Positions 1-5,116 of a stretch of DNA of 5,116 nt are shown piece after piece. The notes under the pieces are model-generated. The model worked only from the letters and a program-made list of their open reading frames with translations, had not been told where the DNA came from and did not search any database. Origin of the DNA: Bacillota bacterium. GTDB taxonomy: Bacteria; Bacillota; Clostridia; Lachnospirales; Lachnospiraceae. Location: NCBI GenBank assembly GCA_023436765.1, contig JAEZHX010000010.1, positions 1 to 5,116 of the forward strand. Direction: 5' to 3'. The first letter of the stretch is position 1. Each line of letters begins with the position of its first letter. A program made the translations under genes and the position numbers.

Positions 1-413
1 ATACAGAGCTGACAGCCCCTCACCCCGGCACTCACAGTGATTTCATCATATAGAATCGCTGTCTCATCCATATAGGTGGGGAATTTCTTCTTCATCCCGA
101 TTGGGGAGCAGCCGCCACGGATATAGCCCGTTGTATTCAGAAGCTCCTTCACCGGAAGCATTTCTATCTTCTTATCACCGATGGCTGCAGCAGCCTTCTT
201 CAGATTCAGCTCCAGATTGACCGGGATGCAGAATACGACACAGCCCTTTTTCTCCCCCTTAGCCACCAGGGTTTTGAATACCTGTTCCGGCGGCATACCG
301 ATCTGCTCTGCCACATGCTCACCACCGAGATTATTCTCATCCACTTCATATTCCATCGCCCTATATGATATTCCTGCCTGCTCCAGTAGACGCATCACAT
401 TTGTTTTTATCAT
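1..413 (-). CDS. ybaK: Cys-tRNA(Pro) deacylase, YbaK/EbsC family (3' end cut by window)
   Basis: This encodes a trans-editing enzyme that hydrolyses cysteine wrongly attached to tRNA(Pro) by prolyl-tRNA synthetase; it acts in the cytoplasm. 137 residues are visible. E. coli YbaK has 159, so roughly 20 C-terminal residues are missing beyond position 1. The lysine of VFKTLV at residue 47 matches the catalytic lysine of the family. The conserved loop GYIRGGCSPIGMKK is at about residues 96-109, and SAGVRG, a form of the SAG(K)RG motif, is at about 128-133. The ATG at 413-411 is supported by AAGGAG (419-424), five bases upstream. The gene follows the RNase E/G gene by 48 bases on the same strand, with only a 4-bp hairpin possibility between them, so it is probably co-transcribed. 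Family membership is near certain. The Cys-tRNA(Pro) specificity is assigned from the family, and related INS/ProX-type editing domains act on other tRNAs. Confidence 0.93.
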   Translation of the reverse strand, partial: MIKTNVMRLLEQAGISYRAMEYEVDENNLGGEHVAEQIGMPPEQVFKTLVAKGEKKGCVVFCIPVNLELNLKKAAAAIGDKKIEMLPVKELLNTTGYIRGGCSPIGMKKKFPTYMDETAILYDEITVSAGVRGCQLC

Positions 414-461
414 CTTTGCTCCTTGTCCTCTCTAAAGGATCTTTGGCTGCACTCTGTGGAA

Positions 462-1670
462 TTATTCCTTGATCTGTTCATGAAGGGGTTTACGGACCTT
501 CTTCCTCGTAACCTCTACAAGTCCCAACGCAGTCATATCCACTAAGGTTGTTTTGATAGGATCCAGCTTGAAATAGCTCTCCAGCTCCTCCATCAGAAGC
601 TCCTTATCCTTCTTCAATTCCATATCAATAAAATCAATAATGATAATCCCGCTAAGGTTTCTGAGGCGGATCTGTTTTGCGATCTCCTTCGCAGCTTCCC
701 TGTTCACCTTTAAGAAGGTCTCCTGTACCTTCTTCTTGCCCGCCACTGCCTTACCGGTATTCACATCGATGACTGTCAGTGCTTCCGTCGGCTGGATGAT
801 CAGGGTCCCCCCTGACTTCAGCCATACCAAAGGCTTCAGCGCCTCCTTCAGCTTATCACTGACTCCATATAGGTTCGTCAGGCTTAAGGTCGGATCCTCA
901 TAAAATCTTAGCTTTCCTATATCCTCTGACTGGTATTTCTCTAGGTACTCTCTGATATGACCATATAACTCCTGATCATCGGTAATAAATTGATCCACAT
1001 GGTCGGCATATCCGTCCCTGATATCGCAGATATAATTTGGTGGGGTACTGTAAAGCAGGGAGAACCGGCTCTGGTGGACACCATAGGAACGGATTTGCTC
1101 ATATGTTTCCCTAAGTGCATCCAGCTCCTTCTGTATAACGTCCTCCGGCGTATAGGCAGCATTCGTTCTGATGATATAACCACAATCCTTCAATTCCTGC
1201 CGCTTTAAAATCCCCTTCAATCTTTGTCGTTCCTTCTCATCCTCAATTTTTGAAGATACTCCAAGGGTTGTCTTCCCATAGGTCAGGGCAACATATTTAC
1301 CGGTCAGGTTGATATTGGAGGTTACCACCGGAGCCTTGGTTTTAATATCCTCTTTGATGACCTGAACAATCAGCTCATCCCCGGTCTTTACGGTTATCTC
1401 CCCGGTCCGGCCGGGTGGATCACTGCCCCCGTTCACCATAATCGGACAACGGTTCTCGGACATGGAGTAATAACACATTCTGCCGTCAGCGATCTCGATG
1501 AAAGCGGCATTGATGTTCTTGATGATATTCTTCACCTTGCCAAGATAGATATTCCCAAGAATTCCTTCCTCCTGAGCGGCATTGACAGATACCTGCACCA
1601 TATTGCGGCCATCAAAGAAGGCCGAGATAATCTTATTCTCCTGCTTAGTAATCACAAGCTTCTGTTCCAT
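462..1670 (-). CDS. rng: Ribonuclease E/G family endoribonuclease, short form (RNase G-like)
   Basis: This encodes an endoribonuclease that cuts single-stranded RNA; in this family it works in mRNA decay and rRNA/tRNA maturation. The protein has 402 residues. An S1-type RNA-binding fold lies at about 35-120, starting with GNIYLGKVKNII. Arg168-Thr169 in YIIRTN fit the 5'-monophosphate sensor pocket (R169/T170 of E. coli RNase E). The DNase I-like catalytic part carries Asp302 in LTVIDVNTGK and Asp346 in IIIIDFIDM, corresponding to the metal-binding D303 and D346 of RNase E. The protein stops shortly after TRKKVRKPL, just where the CPxC zinc-link of RNase E and E. coli RNase G (489 residues) would begin; that link and any scaffold domain are absent. 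The ATG at 1670-1668 has AGGAG (1677-1681) six bases upstream. It lies between the DUF2344 gene (104 bases upstream) and the ybaK-like gene. The family call is very secure; RNase G rather than E rests on size. Confidence 0.95.
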   Translation of the reverse strand: MEQKLVITKQENKIISAFFDGRNMVQVSVNAAQEEGILGNIYLGKVKNIIKNINAAFIEIADGRMCYYSMSENRCPIMVNGGSDPPGRTGEITVKTGDELIVQVIKEDIKTKAPVVTSNINLTGKYVALTYGKTTLGVSSKIEDEKERQRLKGILKRQELKDCGYIIRTNAAYTPEDVIQKELDALRETYEQIRSYGVHQSRFSLLYSTPPNYICDIRDGYADHVDQFITDDQELYGHIREYLEKYQSEDIGKLRFYEDPTLSLTNLYGVSDKLKEALKPLVWLKSGGTLIIQPTEALTVIDVNTGKAVAGKKKVQETFLKVNREAAKEIAKQIRLRNLSGIIIIDFIDMELKKDKELLMEELESYFKLDPIKTTLVDMTALGLVEVTRKKVRKPLHEQIKE

Positions 1671-1714
1671 ATCCTGCTCCTGTTGATCTTTATCATATTT
1701 CCATTGGTACGGTC

Positions 1715-1756
1715 CGGATGATTATTACCTATACTATAATAATATTACTTCATCCG
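1715..1756 (-). promoter_or_regulatory. Imperfect hairpin, with an alternative weak promoter reading, ahead of the RNase E/G gene
   Basis: In the 104-base gap before the RNase gene, ATTATTA (1721-1727) pairs with TAATAAT (1737-1743) around a 9-base loop. Outside it, CGGATG (1715-1720) pairs with CATCCG (1751-1756), leaving a 7-base bulge at 1744-1750. That gives 13 base pairs in two blocks. No U-run follows on the minus strand, so it is not a standard terminator. A competing reading is a weak promoter on the minus strand: TTAATC (1756-1761) and TATAGT (1733-1738), 17 bases apart. The -35 matches only 3 of 6 consensus bases, while the -10 matches 5 of 6. Either way the site could set RNase expression separately from the radical SAM genes. 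Function is inferred. Confidence 0.35.
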
Positions 1757-1774
1757 ATTAATATCCGGTATCCA

Positions 1775-2608
1775 TTACCTATCCAAGCCATCCAGCGGAA
1801 TCAGCTTATCACCCTGCTCATCTCTGGAATAGACCTCCAGCCTATGAACCTGCCAGGCAAAGCCCTGGAATTCAGCTCCTATATGGTGAAAGAATGCTTC
1901 CATCACAAGCTCCGGTTTCAGATTTGCTGAGCTTCCTGTAGCCAGCTGAAGGTAGACCCGAATACCGTTTCTGTAGACATCGGCAACACTGATTGGCATT
2001 CCTGAAACACCTTCGCTATTCGCTTCCTGGGATAGCTGCAGCAGAGTCTTCTCCTTCTGCTCCTCATATTCCTCTGTAGTAAAGGCAGCCAAGGTAATCA
2101 TCGGCTTGATATCCACTGCCTTCTCACTGGTCTTGGTCTTCTTATCAACCACAATTCCATCGGCAGCATAAAACTCCCGGAAGGCCTGACTGAAATTCTC
2201 CTGTGTATTGATTAATTCAGGAACGGCATATCCATCCTTTACGGAAACCAGATAATCAGCGAAGGCGACCTGTGCCATGGCGGTTACATTCTTCTGGTTC
2301 TCTTCCCTCTCCTTAAGGAACTTATAGCCGATGATCCTAAAGCCCTCGGTCATCACCTCATTTAAGCGCTTAACCATGATCTCCGGCGAATCGGAGGATT
2401 TCAGCTCCACGTCCAAATATTCCCCATCACTGGTAAGTCCGACTCCTAACGGAGCGGCAAAGGACATGATCTGATGTGGGCTGAAGCCCTTCGAATATTC
2501 GTTATCAAAGCCGGCTCGCCGGAACGCCTTCTGAAAATATCTCATGACGTCCAGATGCCCAATGAACTTCATGGCACCGTATTTCTGAAATTTAATTCTT
2601 ACCTTCAT
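1775..2608 (-). CDS. DUF2344 / TIGR03936 radical SAM-linked protein
   Basis: This encodes a 277-residue protein of the DUF2344 (TIGR03936) family, whose biochemical role I do not know. The family is found beside, or fused to, TIGR03960 radical SAM proteins, and that is the arrangement here. Recognisable family features are the N-terminal block KYGAMKFIGHLDVMRYF (about 9-25), then FSPHQ (42-46) and APLGVGL (52-58), the basic stretch KTKTSEKAVDIKPMI (about 157-171), and the late block ATGSSANLKPELVMEA (about 223-238). No signal peptide, membrane segment or cysteine cluster is seen, so a cytoplasmic protein is likely. Its ATG (2608-2606) overlaps the TGA of the radical SAM gene (2607-2605) as ATGA. 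Its AGGAGG (2615-2620) lies six bases upstream, inside the last codons of that gene, so the two are likely translationally coupled. It could be the substrate-binding partner of the radical SAM enzyme, but that is inference. Confidence 0.93.
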   Translation of the reverse strand: MKVRIKFQKYGAMKFIGHLDVMRYFQKAFRRAGFDNEYSKGFSPHQIMSFAAPLGVGLTSDGEYLDVELKSSDSPEIMVKRLNEVMTEGFRIIGYKFLKEREENQKNVTAMAQVAFADYLVSVKDGYAVPELINTQENFSQAFREFYAADGIVVDKKTKTSEKAVDIKPMITLAAFTTEEYEEQKEKTLLQLSQEANSEGVSGMPISVADVYRNGIRVYLQLATGSSANLKPELVMEAFFHHIGAEFQGFAWQVHRLEVYSRDEQGDKLIPLDGLDR

Positions 2609-4473
2609 ACGGTACCTCCTTCAAAGCACACTCCGCCACCGAAGACTTTCGCTCCGCAATTGTAGCAGGTCTGCCTGCAGTTCGGAGTCACCATAACTCC
2701 CTTAGCCCGCTTATATTCCCGAAGCAGGAACTCCTTCGTTACCCCGGTATCAATGAAATCCCAGGGGAAGATCTCCTCCTCACCTCGTTCTCTACTGTTG
2801 TAGAATTCTATAGAGATACCATTCTTCTCAAAGGCTTCAATCCATTTCTCATAATGAAAATGCTCGCTCCAGGAATCATAGAGACAGCCTGCCCGGTAAG
2901 CATCAAGAATCACCTTGCTCAGCTTACGGTCCCCTCTGGCGAGTACACCCTCCAGAACACTTAACTCCGCTTCATGCCAGTTGAACTTGATACTTTTCTT
3001 ATTCAGCTGTTCATTGAACTTAGACCGTAAGAAACGTTGCTTCGCTATATACTCCTCGGCAGTATCCATTCTGGACCACTGGAATGGAGTAAAGGGCTTC
3101 GGCACGAAGAAGGAGGTGCTGGAAACGATACTTACCTTCCCGTTCCTCTGCTCCTTTGGTATCTTATAATATTCTCTGGCAATCAGCTCGGATAGAGTGG
3201 CAATCCCTTCGATGTCCTCCAGCGTTTCTGTCGGAAGCCCCATCATAAAATAAAGCTTAACACGATTCCAGCCACTCTGGAACGCTTCAAAGGCCCCCTT
3301 AAGGATTGCTTCTTCCGTAAGACCTTTATTAATAACATCTCTGAGACGCTGTGTTCCTGCCTCCGGTGCAAAGGTCAGGCTGCTTTTTCTGACATCCTGA
3401 ACCTTACCCATAACATCCAGTGCAAAGGCATCAATTCGTAAGGAGGGTAAGGAAATATTCACACCCTTCTGTCCGAATTCTTCTATTAAATAATACACCA
3501 GCTCCTGTAAATTGGAATAATCACTGGAGCTTAAGGAACTGAGGGAAATTTCCTCATGGCCGGTGGACTGAAGCATCTCATGGGCACATCGCTTCAGATA
3601 TTCCAGATCCCTCTCCCTCGTCGGACGGTATATCATCCCTGCCTGGCAGAAACGGCAGCCGCGGATACAGCCTCTCTGAATCTCCAGAACAACGCGGTCC
3701 TGAGTTGCCTTAATGAAGGGCACCAGGGGTTTCGTTGGATAATAGGCCTCGCTTAAGTTCATCTCCACCTGTTTCCTGACCTTGTCAGGAGCAGAAGGGT
3801 CCTTCTTCGTAAAGCTTAGTATGGTTCCGTCTTCCTTATATTTCACATCATAAAGGGAAGGCACATACATTCCTTCGATCTGTGCCACTCTCTTTAAATA
3901 AACTTTACGGGATAAGCCTTCTTTCTTGCATTCCTTATAGAGGTCGAGTATCTCGTTATAAACCGTCTCCCCCTCGCCGATATAGAAGAAATCGAAAAAG
4001 TCTGCAATTGGTTCCGGATTATAGCTGCAGGGCCCGCCACCGATAACGATCGGATCCTCTTCTGTCCTGTCCTTCGCATAGAGCGGTATTTGCGACAGCT
4101 CCAGTACCTGCAGGATATTTGTATAGCTCATTTCATATTGCAGTGTAATTCCAAGAAAATCAAAGTGCTTCACCGGTTCCTGGCTCTCCAGCGCAAACAG
4201 GGGGATATTACGTTCCCTCATCAGCTTGTCCAAATCCACCCACGGGGAATAGACCCGTTCACACCAGGTATCTTCCCTGCGGTTAATGATATCATATAAT
4301 ATCTGAATTCCCAGATGGGACATTCCTATCTCGTATACATCGGGGAAACACATACAAAATCGCATTTCCACCTCGTTCGGATCCTTCATCCGCACGTTTA
4401 CCTCTCCGCCGATATAGCGCGCAGGCTTTTCCACGGACAATAGGATTTCATCCGTTAATGCTAATTTTCTCAT
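2605..4473 (-). CDS. TIGR03960-family radical SAM protein with B12-binding-like N-terminal domain
   Basis: This encodes a 622-residue cytoplasmic radical SAM enzyme of unknown substrate. The N-terminal part (about 36-185) resembles a cobalamin-binding Rossmann-type domain, with FPDVYEIGMSHLG at 43-55, VIGGGPCSYNPEP at 143-155 and FFYIGEGE at 162-169. The radical SAM core starts near 255 and holds the [4Fe-4S] motif CX3CX2C at Cys269, Cys273 and Cys276 (RGCIRGCRFCQAG). Later come FAPEAGTQRLRDVINKG (368-384), the usual form of this barrel strand, and YFMMGLPTET (408-417). A second CX3CX2C (Cys599, Cys603, Cys606) plus Cys616 closes the protein and could hold another cluster or a zinc ion. The start MRKLALTDEILLSVEKPARYIG fits the family, and AAAGGA (4482-4487) lies eight bases upstream of the ATG. 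It is the first gene after the promoter at 4505-4533 and overlaps its DUF2344 partner by four bases. The family call is firm; the reaction is unknown. Confidence 0.95.
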   Translation of the reverse strand: MRKLALTDEILLSVEKPARYIGGEVNVRMKDPNEVEMRFCMCFPDVYEIGMSHLGIQILYDIINRREDTWCERVYSPWVDLDKLMRERNIPLFALESQEPVKHFDFLGITLQYEMSYTNILQVLELSQIPLYAKDRTEEDPIVIGGGPCSYNPEPIADFFDFFYIGEGETVYNEILDLYKECKKEGLSRKVYLKRVAQIEGMYVPSLYDVKYKEDGTILSFTKKDPSAPDKVRKQVEMNLSEAYYPTKPLVPFIKATQDRVVLEIQRGCIRGCRFCQAGMIYRPTRERDLEYLKRCAHEMLQSTGHEEISLSSLSSSDYSNLQELVYYLIEEFGQKGVNISLPSLRIDAFALDVMGKVQDVRKSSLTFAPEAGTQRLRDVINKGLTEEAILKGAFEAFQSGWNRVKLYFMMGLPTETLEDIEGIATLSELIAREYYKIPKEQRNGKVSIVSSTSFFVPKPFTPFQWSRMDTAEEYIAKQRFLRSKFNEQLNKKSIKFNWHEAELSVLEGVLARGDRKLSKVILDAYRAGCLYDSWSEHFHYEKWIEAFEKNGISIEFYNSRERGEEEIFPWDFIDTGVTKEFLLREYKRAKGVMVTPNCRQTCYNCGAKVFGGGVCFEGGTV

Positions 4474-4504
4474 TCTGCTAGTCCTTTCCTTATTTCTAAT
4501 CGTT

Positions 4505-4533
4505 ATTATACCTGAAAAAGGGAGAAATTACAA
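4505..4533 (-). promoter_or_regulatory. Sigma-A-type promoter for the radical SAM/DUF2344/RNase operon
   Basis: On the minus strand, TTGTAA (4528-4533) and a perfect TATAAT (4505-4510) are separated by exactly 17 bases. The -35 matches TTGACA at 4 of 6 positions. Transcription would start near 4498, giving a leader of about 25 bases before the ATG at 4473, just enough for the ribosome binding site at 4482-4487. It sits directly downstream of the probable terminator at 4598-4696, as expected for the border between two transcription units. No operator palindrome is obvious over it. Confidence 0.75.
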
Positions 4534-4597
4534 CGAACAATCCTTGAATGCTTGCAGTATGAGAACCTTTTTAGCAGTTCCGGGCCTTCTATTCATC

Positions 4598-4696
4598 AAA
4601 AAAAGAGGCTTCATGAAATACTCCCACATGCTTATAGCAGTTATAATAAACTGTATAACCATAATTGGAGAATATCATACTCATGAAACCTCTTTT
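4598..4696 (-). terminator. Nested long inverted repeat ending in a T-run: probable terminator, possibly a small palindromic repeat element
   Basis: The outer arms AAAAGAGGCTTCATGA (4601-4616) and TCATGAAACCTCTTTT (4681-4696) are complementary over 16 bases except one position (4609/4688). In minus-strand RNA that pair is a G-U wobble; in plus-strand RNA it is a C-A mismatch. Between the arms are further stems: CTCC (4621-4624) with GGAG (4667-4670), and an inner hairpin, TTATA-G-CAGTT (4632-4642) with AACTGTATAA (4649-4658), around loop ATAATA. On the minus strand the outer stem runs into seven T residues (4604-4598). The minus-strand gene upstream ends at 4766 and a new promoter follows at 4533, so termination is the simplest role. 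The 64-base span between the outer arms is unusually long for an intrinsic terminator. A MITE-like or structured-RNA element remains possible. Confidence 0.55.
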
Positions 4697-4765
4697 AGTT
4701 CATCCATTAGAAACTCACTGTATAGGTGTATGCATCAGTGCCGTGGGCAGGATAAATGATATGGA

Positions 4766-5116
4766 TTATTTTAACCAGGATACAATCAAATCCTCCAGGG
4801 CAGCCAGACTGTCCTTTCCTCTGACCAGTTCCTCCACGGTCTTGAAGGAGAAATCCCCAAACTTCAGCTTGAACTTATCAATCAGAAAGATGCTTAAGAA
4901 AACCATCACTGCACAGACCGTGCGGATCATCAGGGATCGGTATGCCGCTGCCTCCAGGGTGGAGTCCTCCTCATCTACATGTTTGATCAGCAGCTGATCC
5001 TCTTTCAGTTTTTTCTTAGCAGATAAAGCAGGATGCAGGAGTTCATTTTCCTCAATGGCATTCCCTGCACCACGAAGGACCGCGGGTGTCGCATTCATCT
5101 GTCTTAAACAGGCTTC
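4766..5116 (-). CDS. Unrecognised single-pass membrane protein (5' end cut by window)
   Basis: The reading frame is open to the window edge (5116), so this is the C-terminal 116 residues of a longer protein; the ATG at 5098 has no clear ribosome binding site and is probably internal. Visible are an acidic and basic, charged stretch, then one hydrophobic segment (MIRTVCAVMVFLSIFLI, about 40-57 residues before the end), then about 38 residues ending IVSWLK. There is no catalytic motif that I can recognise, and I do not know its function. Charges flank the membrane segment on both sides, so orientation is unclear. The layout of charged tail, one helix and short extracytoplasmic stub recalls the N-terminal halves of SpoIVFA/M23-type membrane proteins, which can lie upstream of TIGR03960 genes in clostridia. 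Here the protein ends before any peptidase domain, so this is only a weak suggestion. It is separated from the next gene by 292 bases with a probable terminator and promoter. Confidence 0.7.
   Translation of the reverse strand, partial: EACLRQMNATPAVLRGAGNAIEENELLHPALSAKKKLKEDQLLIKHVDEEDSTLEAAAYRSLMIRTVCAVMVFLSIFLIDKFKLKFGDFSFKTVEELVRGKDSLAALEDLIVSWLK

Noticed and set aside
181..435. Plus-strand 84-codon frame
   Set aside because: It is antisense to the well-supported ybaK-like gene, with no ribosome site or recognisable protein; it mirrors the codon pattern of the real gene.
414..461. Possible terminator between the RNase gene and the ybaK-like gene
   Set aside because: Only a 4-bp TCCT/AGGA stem is possible and no T-run follows on the minus strand, so read-through is more likely.
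640..1208. Plus-strand frames at 640-903 and 990-1208 and a minus-strand frame at 941-1183
   Set aside because: All lie inside the RNase E/G gene, whose catalytic and S1 motifs are intact in its own frame.
1718..1930. Plus-strand 70-codon frame beginning in the intergenic gap
   Set aside because: Most of it is antisense to the DUF2344 gene; there is no ribosome site and the sequence does not look like a protein.
2474..4299. Plus-strand frames (2474-2665, 2915-3169, 3556-3756, 4090-4299) and a minus-strand frame (3894-4079)
   Set aside because: These are shadows of the DUF2344 and radical SAM genes, which cover the region with full family-length proteins.
4561..4580. GAAC/GTTC inverted repeat just upstream of the promoter
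   Set aside because: Only four base pairs; too short to support as an operator or hairpin.
4544..4997. Two overlapping plus-strand frames of 71 and 110 codons (4544-4759 and 4665-4997)
   Set aside because: The second lies mostly antisense to the membrane-protein gene and the first runs through the palindrome. Neither resembles a known family, and the apparent ribosome site before the ATG at 4613 is a by-product of the inverted repeat.

Overview
The window reads as chromosome of a Gram-positive, Clostridia-type bacterium, most likely of the Lachnospiraceae kind. This is inferred from Shine-Dalgarno sequences of the AGGAGG type ahead of the genes, protein sequences typical of that group, and the pairing of a TIGR03960-type radical SAM protein with its DUF2344 partner next to an RNase E/G gene. 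Every gene I can support lies on the minus strand, so the window is read from high to low coordinates. No tRNA, rRNA, CRISPR array, insertion sequence or phage gene is visible.

Layout in transcription order. (1) 5116-4766 is the C-terminal end of an unrecognised single-pass membrane protein, cut by the window edge. (2) 4765-4474 is a gene-poor spacer. It holds a nested inverted repeat ending in a T-run on the minus strand (4598-4696), which I read as a probable terminator, followed by a good sigma-A-type promoter (4505-4533). (3) 4473-2605 encodes a 622-residue radical SAM protein with an N-terminal B12-binding-like domain. (4) 2608-1775 encodes its 277-residue DUF2344 partner, joined by an ATGA stop/start overlap. 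(5) 1774-1671 is a 104-base spacer with an imperfect hairpin. (6) 1670-462 encodes a short RNase E/G. (7) 413-1 encodes a YbaK-family Cys-tRNA(Pro) deacylase whose last residues run off the left edge.

The four genes from 4473 down to 1 are probably one operon: same strand, spacings of -4, 104 and 48 bases, and no convincing terminator between them. The theme is RNA and translation upkeep, with RNA decay and rRNA/tRNA maturation by RNase G and removal of mischarged Cys-tRNA(Pro) by YbaK. The role of the radical SAM/DUF2344 pair is unknown to me; its steady association with RNase G in clostridial genomes hints at RNA or ribosome modification, but that is inference.

This is mainly ordinary housekeeping DNA. 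The points worth a second look are the nested palindrome and the tiny ORF inside it, the hairpin ahead of the RNase gene, a second CX3CX2C cysteine cluster at the end of the radical SAM protein, and the missing zinc-link in the RNase.
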